64,000 bases of DNA from Colletotrichum lupini. Its lineage: Eukaryota; Ascomycota; Sordariomycetes; Glomerellales; Glomerellaceae. Below the pieces are notes generated by a model. That model worked only from the letters and a program-made list of their open reading frames with translations. It searched no databases and was not told the origin of the DNA. The translations under genes were made by a program, and so were the position numbers. The stretch covers positions 1,984,001-2,048,000 of the forward strand of contig NC_064675.1 in the NCBI RefSeq assembly GCF_023278565.1, read 5' to 3'. How positions within the stretch are numbered: position 1 is the first letter of the stretch; each line of letters opens with the position of its first letter. This document shows, in pieces, positions 41,301 to 55,800 of this stretch.

Positions 41301-43169
41301 AAAGGCCTAGAGGTTAATACAAAAAAAATATTATTACGATATAAGGCCTCGGTAGTAATACGGCCTCGAAAACGGTAGCTAGAGTATTAGTAGCCTTTTT
41401 AATATAATTTTTAAAATATATACAATAGTTTCTATTTTTATATAGAAATACCGTACTTAATTTATATCCTAAACTTATTACTATATAACTTATTTTATAA
41501 CTTGTTATGCCGCTTTTAAGTAGCTAGATACTAGTTAAACGCTAACGCTTAATAATAGTAATGTTTTTACGTATTTTTAACTTCGCATCGCTTTCTTTTT
41601 ATAAATAACTTATAGTAATATGCCCTAGGAATAACCCTTTATTATAAATTATTATAGCTTATTATAGCTTACTATAGATTCTTAATATTATTTAATAATC
41701 CCTTCTCTTATAACTTACTATTATATGTTATTATTATATTTAGAATAAGTAGGCAGTGGGAAGGGTAGTACGTCGAGAGCTACGTAAGATTATTAATTAA
41801 CCTCGACTATAATTATTATAAGTACGCCGTTACTCGTATATTATAATCCGGGGCCGCTATTTCTACGTATTTATATCTTATATTACCTTAGTTTATTAAT
41901 AGACCGGGTCTTTTTTTTCGGACTATTTTTATTAAAGAAGCTCTTTAATACCGTAAACCGATATTAGGGCTAAACGTTAATAAGTAGTAAACGTAAGCTA
42001 AGTAAGCTCGTATATAGTATTACTGTTAATTATTTGATTAACGACTATATTATAATATTAATATAGTCCTATGTCTCGTTAAACGTAGTACTATACTTTA
42101 CTAAGTATTTAACTTAAATTATTAACGTTATATACGTACTATTTATTATATAAGCCTTCTCTTTTTATTTTTTTATTAAAATATAAGACCTAACTTATAA
42201 TAAACCGATATTAAATAGTATAATAATAGCTAGGCGTTACTAAAGAGAAATCTTAAGCCGCTATACGTAGGGGATCGGTAGGAGTAAAATAGTAATATCC
42301 TTTATTATAATAAGTCCGTTATTATTATAGCCCATAGCTTATAAGTTTAGATATTAGTAGTTAGTAATAGTACGGTCCTATATTAACTATATAAGTACGT
42401 ATTACGTTATAAACGGGATAATAAAGAGCGTATTATATAGTAATAAAATAACCTAAAGGCCCTAAGTAATCCTCTAAAAGGTCTCGGATAGGAAAATACG
42501 GCCGAGGAAGAGTACGATCGATAGTTTTATAGTAGCTTAAAGGACGGTATAAATTAAGGTTTTAATATATAATATTCAACTCGGTATTAAGACGGGATAC
42601 TACGATTTATAAATACTTAGCGGCCCTAGATTACTAAACTTTTTAAATAATAACCCTATTATTAACGAGTATTATTTAGTAATATATATTAAAACCGATA
42701 TTTATAATATATAAATAGACTGCGGCTAAGGCGATAAAAAATACTTAATAAATAATATTAAAAAGGATTTTTTAGAGAGTTAGGGTTAAGTACTACTATA
42801 AAGATAGTTATATAGTCGTCCTTTTATAAACTACCCGCATACTATTTACTTATAAATAAATAAAGCGTTACGATAAATAATATAAAACTATAGCTAATAA
42901 TAAACGTCCGTTAGACTTCCGTCCTTTGTAATACTTTAGGGTACCCTTTATATAGGGCCCCCTTTACCGTTATTATAGTTTTAAAAAGTTAAATAGGCTT
43001 TTAAAAAGGAAACGGCGGGGCTAACTTAGTTAATTATTAAATAAGTAGTTCGTTTATATATATATCGAAAGCTCTAATCAAATAGTAATATCGAGATAGA
43101 TATAGGTAGTTACGTTTTTTAAATCGTAAGCCGACGTAATAAATATATTACTAATATACTTAGACTAAA
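38373..43169. other. RIP-degraded DNA, no gene assigned
   Basis: TA-rich decay with a less mutated patch at 41.04-41.76 kb, listed separately. A plus-strand frame around 40,520-41,080 reads partly as protein but stop density is too high for a call. No LTR pair, RNA gene or terminal repeat was found. Confidence 0.55.
41040..41760. other. Patch with better kept CA/TG
   Basis: TG and CA are clearly more frequent here, for example GTTTGTTATTGGAATTAAAT near 41,146, AAGTGGGG near 41,208 and GGCAGTGGGAAGGG near 41,751. The start TGTTATTGG resembles the edge of an LTR, but I found no partner copy in the window. It could be a solo LTR or a less duplicated segment. No gene is readable. Confidence 0.35.
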
Positions 43170-43500
43170 TAGTAAATATTTCAGCGTAATAAAAGCCTAG
43201 TTAATATTATAATTATTTATAGTATACGACGGGACTTACGAGAGGATCTTAACGGCCGATACTATATTTATAGTAGCGATAGTAAGCTAGAGGACTAGTA
43301 CTCTAAGAGTTTAAGATTAATAAGATATTATATATAAGACGTTAACGAGAAGCTCGGAGATATTTATATAGATATTAGCGACGGTATTATTAGTATTTTA
43401 ATACTAGCCGAGGTAGTATTTTATAACTAGAGGTCGCTTTACTATAGGAGAGATTTAATAAAATAAACGGGGTATATATAGTTCAAAAAGGTACTTTTAG
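43170..43500 (+). pseudogene. RIP-killed coding relic, unrecognised
   Basis: One frame reads about 110 codons with some seven TAA/TAG. It includes RRDLREDLNGRYYIYSSDSK at 43,227-43,286 and, after a former Trp or Gln, further text such as EKLGDIYIDISDGIISILIL. The balance of Asp, Ser, Arg and Glu is unlike random AT-rich translation. It converges on the minus-strand relic that ends at about 43,763. No family is recognised. The frame probably extends upstream but becomes unreadable before 43,170. Confidence 0.45.
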
Positions 43501-43762
43501 TTCTAATCGTAGTATAGTTAATATAACTTGCTTCTTATACTAAGGCGTTAATAATAAAAAGCTAATTATATTATTAATAAGTAGTTTATAAAGTTATCTC
43601 TCGTTTTATATCTCCGTTCTTTTACTACGAGTTTTGTAGTATTATTAAGCTTTATTTCTTAATATTTTATATTTTATAACTTAGCTTAAAAGTAACTAGG
43701 TAATTTAGGACTTTATACGAGCTATTATTAATAATATTAATATATTATATATATTACGGCCT

Positions 43763-45480
43763 TAAGGGTAGGATCTTCGTTACGTAATATAAAATATAGA
43801 GTATAGTATATAGAATACTCTCTAGACGTTTAAAAAATACCGGGGCAAGTTATCTCTTAATACGTAAACGATATAAAAGGTATATAAAGGAATATGAAAA
43901 TTTTTAAAGATAGTTATAAAAGAATCATTAAATAATATATGCCTATGTATAATAAACTCGGTAACTATTCTATATCTATTTTATATTACTATTGTCTTTT
44001 TTTATACTAAGCCCGTAACTTTTATTTAAAATATCTAAATTATTATAATCGTTATCTAACTACCCTCTTTTTAATAAGTCTAAGTCTTTACTAGATTTAA
44101 CGTTAAATATAATAAAACGGTAAGACTCGTTGCCCTCGCCGTTAAATAGGTTTTTATTTACGTTATATATTAAGTACCCTCCTACCTCTAGCTCGTTGTT
44201 ACTAAGCGTATTAAAAAGTAGCTCGGCCGTATTTATAAAACTTATTTAAAAAACGGCCCATATCCTATATATAGTCGCTTTATAAGTATTAGAAAATAAG
44301 ATTTATACGTAATAATATATATATAATATCTTTTTAATACCGAATTATCATAAAAATTAAAAATTATTAATAATATCCCAGGGTAAACGGCGTCTTTTAG
44401 TATATAGATTTCCTAAATCTGCGCAAAGAATATTAAAACCTATTTAAGTATTTTAATAATAATAAGTATATTTTTAAAGTTAAAGTTTAGTACTTTATTA
44501 AACTCGAATAATAAGTTAGTTCTATTACTTAGTAGGCCGTCGTTATATTCCTTAAGTACTTCGCGGACTTTTAAGTACGCTAAGAGTATAGCAACCTTAA
44601 TAACGAACTCTTTACTTTATAACGGCCTATATAAATAGCTTATAATATAAGTAATAAACCGATCTCCCGTAGTACTATTTATATCTTTTTTAACTCTATT
44701 TAGTAGCGGGTATTACGTATTATTAATTAGCCCGCTATAAGGGTAATTAATTACTAAGTAAATAGCGAGGTAGTATTACTTATCTTATCTAAGTAAGTTA
44801 GTCCTAATATTTATTAATAAAAAGCTCCTATAGTAATATAATAGTGCGCCTCTTATTATATAGAATTTATAATCTTTTTTGGCGCGTTTATAATAATTTA
44901 ATAGATTAGTTTATACTATTACTAATAAAGAGATTTATATTATTAGTATTAGGGCTCTAGACTGCCCTTATTTTTAAATAAGGTATATTATACTCTCCGT
45001 ACGTATAAGCTCGTATTAATATTTAATACTATTTTCTAAGAAGCGAGGTTCTACGTAATTAGATTTTATAAAAGCTACTAATAGCTCGACCGTTAGCGTT
45101 TTATATAAATAGCCGTTTTTATATAGTATTTATAATAACGATAGGGCCGTAGAGGGGTCTTAAAATTTATAACTACGCTATATAATATATATATACGGTA
45201 TCTATTTATAAGTATACTATAAATAAGTATACTATATTAAGACGAGATCGTTTACTAACTCGCTTACTTATAAAAGCTCTAGTTCTTTGCATATTAAGTT
45301 AATAATAAAAGTAGCCTAATATAAGTTAGTTAACCTCGCTAGGACTTATAAAAATTATATCTCGTCTATATCTAGCTTTAGTTTTATTTTTAGCTAACGT
45401 AGCGTCTATTTTTAAATATAATAATTTATATTACGTACCTCGCTTAGGAACTTATTAATACTCTACTTTATTTTAATAAT
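43763..45480 (-). pseudogene. Long RIP-killed gene relic, minus strand, unrecognised
   Basis: Reading down from about 45,480, one minus-strand frame stays coherent to near 43,960, and a second frame continues to a stop at about 43,763. In total this is about 570 codons. Between 45,060 and 44,200 most lines have no stop or one. Examples are TLTVELLVAFIKSNYVEPRF (about 45,060), YPYSGLINNT (about 44,735) and LKVREVLKEYNDGLLSNRTN (about 44,570-44,520). Near 44,160 it reads NGEGNESYRFIIFNVKSS. The frame change near 43,950 could be an intron or an indel. The protein looks mostly helical and soluble. I considered gamma-tubulin complex-like folds but cannot support any family. This is one of the clearest former genes in the window. 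Confidence 0.6.
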
Positions 45481-48400
45481 AATCCGATATAGTAGCTAGA
45501 TTTTTAAAGCGCCCTTATTAATTAAATAGTCTACTGCGCTTATTAAGTAATATAAATAATATAGTTATAGCCCTAAGTAAGAGAACCTACGTAAATAACC
45601 ACGTAAATAATACTATATAGTCTTAAAAAGCGCTAGTTAGTAAGGAATAACGTTTTAAAAAACTTATAAAAAACTCCGGCCGCCTTAAATAAGAACTTCA
45701 CTATTAAAAAAGTTTAGCTTTTATAAGAACTACTATTATTTCTAACGTTAAATAAGTTATAAAATAGCTTCGAAATATTTATAATCGTTTCGAAAGCGTT
45801 ATAAATAAAATAAATACTATATTAATAGAGGAGAGATTAGGCTCTAGCTATTTATCCGAATCTTAATAAAAAGAAGACGTAGAGGTATAAATTAGTAACG
45901 GTCTAGACTCGCTATTAATAAAGGATAACTTTAATATACTCTTAGCCCCCGTTAAGTAATATCGAAAAGGCTATAATTTTAAAGTTATTAAGCTAGAGTT
46001 AAAATAGAAGTACCTACTATATAATCCCGGAGGTTAGTTCTAATAATAAGTATATATAGCTTATACTAAGATTCGCCGGGTCTGTTTTTATTTTATAATA
46101 TTATAAAGAGGAATAGAGAATTTATGCCTATATATATAACTATATATACTACTACTATTATTTGCGTAAATTACTTTTATTATTAAGAGTTATAAAGGTA
46201 CTACGCTATTATTAGGCATAGCTTAAGCGATCCGTCTTTAATAACGTCTAGTCTTTAATACTTAAATAGTTTTTTAAACCTCTTTTCCGTAACTCGCTTC
46301 TATTTTTAATAAGCTATATAAATATATCCTATTAATATTGGAAATTAAGCCTCTTTAATCCTAAATCGTTACTAACTTACTAAAAGAGATACTTTGCTAA
46401 TAAGCTAAAAATGCCCTTCTTAACTAGTGCGTGCGATTAATACTATTATTACTAATTATTAGCTAAAATAAGCTCTACGGCGATATAGTAACGAGATAGA
46501 TATACTACTACGCGCCGCATACTTCTTTAATATATTATATATAAGGGCAACTTTTAATTACGGTTTAGTAAGAGCTTAGTTTTAACTTAACGCTTTTTAT
46601 ATTTTCCGAAATACCTAAGTTAGTAAAAGAAGTACTCGACTATATTATAAATATCTTTTTTAAAAATAATATATAATATAAAATAGCTATTAATCTTAAG
46701 GCTAATCCTATTTTCTTTAGATCTAACCTCGAGCGACTTATGCTTAGTAAAGACTATTACGAGCTTTATCTCGTAGCTATATTTATAAATTAGGTTAGAG
46801 ATTTTTAATACGAAGCTAAAGTAGCCGAGTTACTAAAACGGCCTTAGTTTATAAGTACTAAGGACCTTTTATATTATTAGGGCCCGAGCTAGCGGTTTAT
46901 ATTAAATATTTAAAAAAATAGTAATAATATAGACTATTATACTATAGTTCAAGCTTATAGTAGCTTACTCTATTAGAAAAGTAATAAATTAATAACTTAT
47001 GTACTATATTATAATAAGGGCTAGGGGTTTTTAAAGTATTTTTATATTTTATACTACCGGCTACTTTAAAAAAAACAATATATAATACCTTTATAGCACT
47101 CGTTATTAGGGCATAACTCGAGGCCCCTCGAATAGGTTATATTTAAAAAATAAATATAAAATAGTATTAAAATATATTATTACTATACTAACTAGTATAC
47201 GAGTTTTTATTAGAACTAATAACAAACGGTATCTCCCGCTAGCCCCGTAATATTTAATTAGGTTCTTATACTAGGTCCTTATACGGAGTTATTAAATATA
47301 AATAGGTAAAAAGGTTTACGAATTAAAAGAAATATACGTTCTAGAGAATTTAATTATAGAAATCTAACTTTAACTTATACAGCCGTATTACGTATCTAGT
47401 ACTAAGTAAGATAAATTAGTAACTTAATAATATATATAAGCTTATTAAGGCCGAAGTTAAGGGTAGAACACTAGCCGGCTACGTATTTACCCCGGACCGT
47501 TCGGACGACTTTATTAGCGTTATTTATTAATATAGCGAACGGTAAGGACCCGATAGTAATTACTAAGAACTAGATACCCTTATACTTCTAAGTTAATAAA
47601 TAGAAACGCTATTAAAAAGGTTTTTAAGGCTACTTACCCCGCGCAGAGACTTAAAACTATCCTCTAATTACGTACTTAATTAGTCGTACTATTTTAAATA
47701 AATCTATAGTATATTAATTACTTCTTTCTTAAGATAAAAAGCGATATCTAGGTAACGAAGCCTATTTATTTAATATTATATATTAATTACCTATTATAAT
47801 AGGGGCTAATAGTACGGGATTATTCCGGATAGCCGGCTTATTTAGAAGTGGCTATAATATAGTATTACCGTTAAGAAGCCCCGTAGCTAGTTACGTCTTA
47901 AGTCGCGCTCTAAATATAAATAAGCGTCGTTTTTTACGTACGCGTTAACTACTCCCCTAATTCTAATGCTCGTCTTTATATTAAAAAAGTTTTAAACTTT
48001 TCTAGCTACTAGTTAAGTATTATTATTCTTTTTATTACTTACGGCGCTTTTACTTCGCCGCTTTTATTTTACTAACTAAACCCTTATCCAATACGCGGAC
48101 TCGTATAACTTAATACGAAAACTAATAGTTATTTCTATAACTATAATACCTATTAGCGACTAGTACTTAATACTATCCGCGTAAGTTTAGTATACTTAAT
48201 ATAACTAAGATTAATAAGTAAGTAAGTTAAATTATTAGTATATATAGTACGGCGATCTCCTTAGTTACGTCCTTTATATCCTGCTCTAGTATAGCTAAAT
48301 ACTTAGTAATATACTTAGTAAACCCTTTAATAATAATACCTTCTCGGACCTTAGTAAAGTATTTTTTAACGCTTACTACGGCTATACTAATACTTAATAA

Positions 48401-49666
48401 TAAGATAGAGGCTATATAAAAAAATATTATTAGACTATATACCCCGCCCGCTATTACTATATTACTATTAATAGATTTCTAGTGCTAATTAGTAAATATA
48501 AAATCGTATTTTAATATTAGAGGCTATGCTACGTTTGCGTACTCGTTATTATTACTTATAAAGTTAACGTCCTCTAGGTAACCGACCCTCGACGATATTA
48601 TCTTAGTATATATATATAATAATCTCTAGCTATTACCTTTTTAAGTATAGCCTTTTAAAAATAGATATTTAGCGGTTATTATAACACGGGCTCTACTAGC
48701 CTTTTAGCCTAGATATATCCTATCTATTTATATATTACGTTTATAAAATAAGTCTCTCTAAATATTATTAAGTAATAAATAGTCGCTAATTAACCTAAGT
48801 CCTTATTCTTTACGGTCTATATATAGTTAATAATACTTCGAAGTCCCTATTTTAGTAATTTATAATCTAGCCTTTTTTTATATAGCTTATAATTACTATT
48901 ATAAATAGTATACTAAGTACGGAACTTATATATATACACTAATAGAGTATTATATACCGAGCGACTCTTATATAAAAAGCTTATATTTCTAAACCGGGTT
49001 TATTAATAAATACTTAATAAATACGGCTAACTCTTCTCCCGCTATTTATAATAAGCCGCTCTCTTTATTATTTTATAATCTTAATAGCTAGCCTATTTTA
49101 TAATAAGGCTTTATTCTTAAGAACGTTAATAATAGAGGTATTTTTAAAAAGAACGTTAGACCTATTCCTCTTTTAATATCGGTCTTTTTTAAGTAGATAA
49201 CTACGTAAAAGAATTAAGAGGCCTTATCTTTCTTACTTAATTTCTTTTTATATCTAATCCTGCGCAGTATTATATTATAATTAGTAGTATTTTAAATATA
49301 ATATAAGATAAATATAAAAAATATAAAAAAAGACTTAAGTTATATACGAGCGAGGATATAAAAAGCCTATTTGTTCTATATTAAAGTTACTAACTAGATT
49401 ATATTAACGTAATTTCTAAGCTATAAGCCCGTAAGTCGTAGCGTTTTTTATCTATATATAGTATCTAGATTTAAAATATATTACGAATCGGGAATAAGGT
49501 TACTTTTTTACGATCGGCTTATAAAATGCATTATTAAGTAGTTCTTACTTTCGTTTTAATTATAGGTTTTACGTTCTTTTTTACATTCTTCTTAATCAAT
49601 ATAAGCCTCTTATTCTATATCCTATAATTAACTATTAGTACTTACTATAGCTCGTAATAATATAAC
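45481..49666. other. RIP-degraded DNA before the copia element
   Basis: TA-rich decay. The minus-strand relic may start in the first few hundred bases here, but I cannot place its start because ATG is destroyed. No other gene, repeat or RNA is supported. The last bases, ATAAC at 49,662-49,666, are the likely left target duplication of the copia insertion. Confidence 0.55.
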
Positions 49667-49869
49667 TATTGGATTGGAAGTCTAATTCGATTACGGTATA
49701 TAGCCGACTGCGTAGGGGCTAATTAGGGGCCCTATTTACGATTATTATAGCTAGCCTAACCTACGGTTAGAACCTCTTTTTTATACTTACTACGTAAATA
49801 TTTAAATAGTTTAATTAATCTCTTCGTTAACTACAGTTCGAACTAACTACTTTATAAATAAGAAAACTA
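49667..49869 (+). repeat. 5' LTR of the copia element
   Basis: It matches the 3' LTR over its full 203 bp without gaps. In the first 194 bp there are about 20 differences, all C/T or G/A; in the last nine there are two more transitions and one A/T. The shared core includes GGGGCTAATTA and CCTAACCTACGGTTAGAACC. A promoter should lie inside, but no TATA box can be singled out in such TA-rich sequence. Confidence 0.88.
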
Positions 49870-52800
49870 ATATTAATTAGTAATTAAATTCTATTATTAT
49901 AGATTAGTAAGGTATTTTACTACGTAGAAGAGACGACTTCTTAAAACTATATAGGATAGGAGATTTATACTAATTAACCTTATAGAAATAAATAAAAAAG
50001 GAGGCGATTCTTAAATACTATACGGAATTAAATAATCGTAGCCTTTTATTACTTACGAGAGGTCGACGTTTACTACGTTAAATTACGTTAAATAACGGAA
50101 CTACTTAAGTAATTAGCTTTTTACTATCGCCCAGAGTAGCTTTTTTACTAAACGACTTTTCTATAGCCGGCCCGTAATTAGAAATTAACTAGTTAAATTA
50201 ATAAAAAGAAATACTTACGTAACGACTACCTACCTAATTAATTAGTATAACGAACGAGCTTAATAATATAATATAAAAAAGCACTACGTAATTAAAAAAA
50301 GGGATTTCTAAACGTAAATATTTTTATTTAGTAATAAAAGTAACCTTATAGGAGTTATTAAGCTAAGAGATTTACAGTATATAAAAAAGTCTATTATTAT
50401 AAGGATTTTATAAATACGACTTTAAGCCCGTAATCTAAACGACCTCTTTATAGCTCTTTTAACTACCCCCCGGGTATTACTTAGGAATAGAATATAAAGG
50501 ACGGTTTAATAAGGGAGGAGGGGATTTAGAGGTCTTAATAATATTAAGTTAAGAGTATTACGGATCTTAAAAATTAACTTCAAAAGAAGGTAGCTACTTT
50601 AAAGTAGTTTTACGACCTCTTATTAAAGTTATTATTAGCTTAGGAAAAGGCTAAAAAGACGAGGATTTAAAAAGAAAAGAAAAAAAGCCTCTAGAGGGCT
50701 ACTAAAGGGCTTCTTTTTATACTAACTCTTAGCGCGAAATTATTAATTTTAAAAAATTAACTAAGTAATAAAAAGGATCGTTAATAAGTAATAATTACCT
50801 AACCGTAATTAAACTACGAAAAAGACTACTTAAAAAATATAAAATAGGGTACTAAGAGGCTATAAAAAATAAGACCTCTAAGGTATTTAACTTTATTACG
50901 TACGAGTAATAAGTAGGTGGTTTTAATAAGTCCTTAAAATTTATAATTTTATAAAAGAAAAGGCTTAACTTCGTTAACTATACTTAATAGCTTATACGGT
51001 TTTTAATAGCTTATATAGCTTTTTTATAAGCTACTTAGCGTCTATTTTTAACTATTTGTATAGAATATTACCCTAAAGGAGGTAAGTTAAAGAAAAAAGC
51101 TATTTAGAAATTATAGAGAGTACGAGGCTTAGGAGGCTAGAAGTATATAAGATAATAGAAATTAGTAACTAGTAAAGATCCTAAGACTAATTACTATATT
51201 TTCTTATAGTAATATAAACGTCTATTACTATTATTATTAAAAGGAACTATTAAAACCTACTCTTTTATACTAAATAAAAAGGAGGATCTTAATAAATACG
51301 ATAGCTAGCGATTTAGAAAGGTAATAATAATTATTAAAAATAATAAAAATAAGAATAGTAGCGAGATAGTAAGAGGAAGCGGGAATCTCCTAAACCTTAA
51401 TAAGTTCGTTAAGTAATAAAAGTACGGATTTATTATAACTAGCGCGCGGATTAAATATATCCCTATTAAAATTAAATACGCTAACGATTACTAATATAGG
51501 CATAAGCTAGAGCACGACCCTTAGTAAGTTAGGGTAAAAGAGAAGAAAATAAAACCTAATCCTAAATAGAATCCTAATCCCTTATAAATAAATAAATATT
51601 AACTTAAGCTATTAGGGGACGTAAATATATAAAATCGCGGATTAGCCTAACGGTAAGTAAATTAACGTAATATTAATCTATTTAACTAAGGTTTATAAAA
51701 AAAAGGGGCTATAGGGGTAACCCCTATTTTACGAGATTATAAACGACTTTAGCTATTAGCTAGATAAATAGTTCGCGAGCGCAAGCTTAAAAATTATAAA
51801 AATAATTAATAAATTCCTTTACGAGCGAGGGGTATTATTAGCGTAATTATAATTATAAGAGCTATACGAAATACTAATAGCAATAATTATAAAAAAAGAA
51901 TTCGTATTATAGAACTAGGTATAGGTTAATAGAGCGTATAATTACTTTTATAAATTTAAAAAAAGGGTAAACGACCTAGATTTCCTCCCTATAATTACTA
52001 ACGGAAATCTATTATTATAAAAGGATATACTAGGGCAAAATATAGTACTAAAAGTACGATAATTAACAATTTTACCTATTTCGATCTATAACTTATTACT
52101 ACTATTAATACGAAATTTAATACTAATTAGCTAATAAAAAAAGAAATAAACGACCTAAAGTTATTAATAATACGTAGCGACGCAGGGATCGTATATAGAT
52201 ATTAAAAATCTAATAATAAATATAAAGTAATTTATAGACCTTAAAAAGATCTTCCTAAAAAAGAAATTATACTCGAAGGAGAAGTATAAGGTTTTATAAA
52301 AAACCCTAACGATATTTTATAATTATTATAAAAAAGTCGGAATTAGGGAATATTAATACTATTTAGTAATTAATATCGTATTTATAAGTAAAGCCTCTAA
52401 TTATTATTATGAAGCGGTACGTAATCTCGATCGAAACGACTTTTTTAGTATAATTAATATAATCTAAAGCCGCTTCGAGACTTATAATAAGAACCTAAAG
52501 CTCCTATCTAAGTTATAAGTAATTTCTTTTATATTTATAACTAGGATAATAGAGGGTAAATTATAAGTAGAGATCTTTAAAGAGCTTATTAATTAAATTA
52601 ATAAGCTAGTAAAAACTTAGCTAAATAAGGAGATAAATAAGTAAAAAGTTGGATATTTTTATACCGTAATATAATATATATTAAAAGTAAAAATAACCCT
52701 ATACTAAGCTCTCGAAAACTACGAGACGCTCTACTTAAAGCTAAGATCTAGCTTTAATATTAAAATAAGAATACTATACTAAACCTACTTCTAAATATAT

Positions 52801-55800
52801 AACGGCCCTTATTAATAATATTAGGTCGATTAAACGTATAATAAGAAAAGAAATAAGCCTAAATACGGTAACCGCTAGTAAGGAAGCCTAGATTCGTTAA
52901 ATAAATAGAAATTTAATTTATAAGTAGAGTAATAAAAAAGACAATGCTATATTTATAAAAAGGATAGATATTAGTTAAGTAACTACTCCGAGGAAGAGCG
53001 TACTAAATCGTACGAATAGTATAAAAAGTTAAGGGTAATAAATAGTAAAACTAGCCCTTATCGGTTTAACTAATTCCTTATTATATATAGAAATAAATCC
53101 GGGGGTATAGAACTTAGTAATAGTAGCTAAAGTAGCGGCCTAAAGTATATACCCCTTATAAGAAATTCGGAAAATAAAAAAGATCCTACCCCCTATATTA
53201 ACGAATTAAATTATAATAAAATCGACGATATTAACTACTCTTTTTTTACCCCGTTAGCCTTTAGAAAATATACGAGGCTAAATAAATAAAGGGTAATAAA
53301 AGCTCTTAATAAATAGGCTTTTATTTATAAATAATAAAAAAAGGTCCCTTAGATAGCGGATATAGAGGTAGCCGAAAGGGCGAATTTAATAGTGCTAAAG
53401 CTTATTCTCTTAATAATTAAGGAAAAGACGCTATTTTTTTTTTAAATTTAAAAAAAAGGAATATAATACTAAGTAAATCTAAGGATAGCTAGAGGGGTCC
53501 TTTTTATACTACTTAGATCCTTTAAATACTAAGCTTATATAAGTATTTTATATAAGTAAAAAGTACGGCTTAGATAATTTTTATAAGATTATCTTAGATA
53601 TTAAGGTATTGTAATAGGTAACTAGAAGAAAAGGGTAATTCTAGGTACTATAAAAGATCCCGCTAATAATACTTAATACGTTAATAATAAGTATTATAAG
53701 GATTTGTTTTAGCCTAGGTAAGGAAATTGTTACCCTAGGTATAGTAAAAGTAGAGACGTACTTCGGAACGATAACCTTTTATATTTTATTTATTAATACC
53801 CTATTTCTCTTATATTTAAAAAATATAAATTAACTAAGTATTATATTTAATAGTACGAAGAATAGAATCTCTAATAATAAGTACTTCGAAATAGTTAAAC
53901 GATAATAAGAATATACGTTTATAAAGCTTATTAATAATACGAAGTTAATTAATTACTTAACGGAAAGTAAGCTTAAAAAACTATACTAGAGATTTAGGTA
54001 CCCGTTAGTTATAAGGTTATATAACTTCTTAAAGTAATTAAGTAATAATAATATTAAAATAGGGGCGCTAGAGTAGTTAATAAAAATATATTATTAATAC
54101 TAGATAAATACGTAGAGCCTACGTAAATTTAAATTTAAATTACGTAATAAGCTTAATTTTAACTAGGAAATCGTCGTTAATATTTTCTATTTAAATAGTC
54201 GGCTAGTATTATATATAATTAACGTAGCTATATCTTTTTAAATAGGGTAATTCCTCTAGGATTTATAAATAAAAATAGTATAGGTAATTTTTTAAAAAAG
54301 CTAGATCGATATATACTAGGGACCGCTAAATAATATTAGAACCGATACTAATACTAGCTTTAAGTTAGTAAAATTTAGGAATAATATAACGGCTTATAGT
54401 ATATAGCTAAAAGTCGTACTTATTAAAGCGCACTATAATATTAAAAAGGTAAAAAGGGTATACTAATAGTTAAAAAGGGCGTTTAGAATTATTAAAAAGG
54501 AAAATCCGGATTTTATTAATAATAAATACCTCTAGATAGTACTTAAATATTATAACGATATTATAGCGCCTAACGGACTTATATTAATACTATTAGTATT
54601 TAGAGTATATTTAAGAACGACCTTAGCCTCGCTACTATCGCTAAGTATAAGCTAACGAGCCTAAGTAGTTAAAAAAGTAATACGGGTACTACGCAAAGTA
54701 AATATAAAAAAGTAAGTTAATAAAGTAATTACTATACGTAATAAGCCCGATATAGGGGATAATTTAGATATATTACTAAAGTCGGATATACGAGTATAGT
54801 GCGAAATTACTTAATAATAAGCTAGGCTATATAAGTTAATTTTTATTAACGAGCGCTCTTATATAGTTATGAGGGATCGTAACTAGCTATTTAAAGTATT
54901 AATTATAATAGTTAGACCGTATTACATAGATCCTAACGAGGTAATTTTTAATTTATAAAAAGAAGAAGAGCTAAGGGAAATTATATAACCCGTAGTAGAG
55001 GTATAAGAAATTATCCTTAACGAAATCGTCGTAGTAGTACTAATAAATAACGAGGAAGAGGAAATTACTAAAAGGGTACTAATACTACCGGTAAGACGTT
55101 ATAAAAGATTATAATAGCAAACCCTAACGCGGTAATTTATTACTAATAACGAGGTAATTAATATCTTTTATATAATAAAAGAGAAAGCCGATTTTAAGCT
55201 AGCGGTTAAATTACGTAAAAAAGGCGTAATTATAATTACTAAAAAGCTATATAAGGGATTAGATCTTATCGAAGTAAATACTCTTTGCGATCGAGGGGTC
55301 TATCGATTTATCTTATATAACTTAGAAAAATATATAAACCTCTATATATTTAAATTATGAATAGTTCGTAAGATTAAAAAGAAAGGAACACCCTAGCTGT
55401 ATAAGAAGTCTAAATACGTAATTTAGGAATATAGCAATATTAAAAAAGCAACGCTATTTATATAATCGCCCATTATATAGTACTATAGCTAACGATTAAT
55501 AATAATACTAATAGTATCGCTATAAAAGAAGGGATACGAGATTTAGAGCCGTAATATTACCTAGGCCTATACCTAATCGGCTATAGGGCTTATAAGGAAA
55601 GTCCTAGCCTATTTACTGAAGGAAATAGTTAGTAAGTACTTAGAAAGTACGATTATTAAAGTGCTTAAGCCACTATATAGGCTCGCAAAATCGGGTACTT
55701 ATTAGTAGGCTACTTATTACGATTTTTATATTAATTAATTATTAATAATTACTTCTATATCTAACCTATGCTTATTAATTACGGAGTACGAAAGCGACTA

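Noticed and set aside
43763..45480. Gamma-tubulin complex protein assignment
   Set aside because: The helical pattern looked similar in places, but no diagnostic motif was present and the comparison was from memory.
48580..48640. Reverse transcriptase YxDD-like sequence around CGACGATAT
   Set aside because: Neither strand gives flanking reverse transcriptase motifs; the short match is expected by chance.
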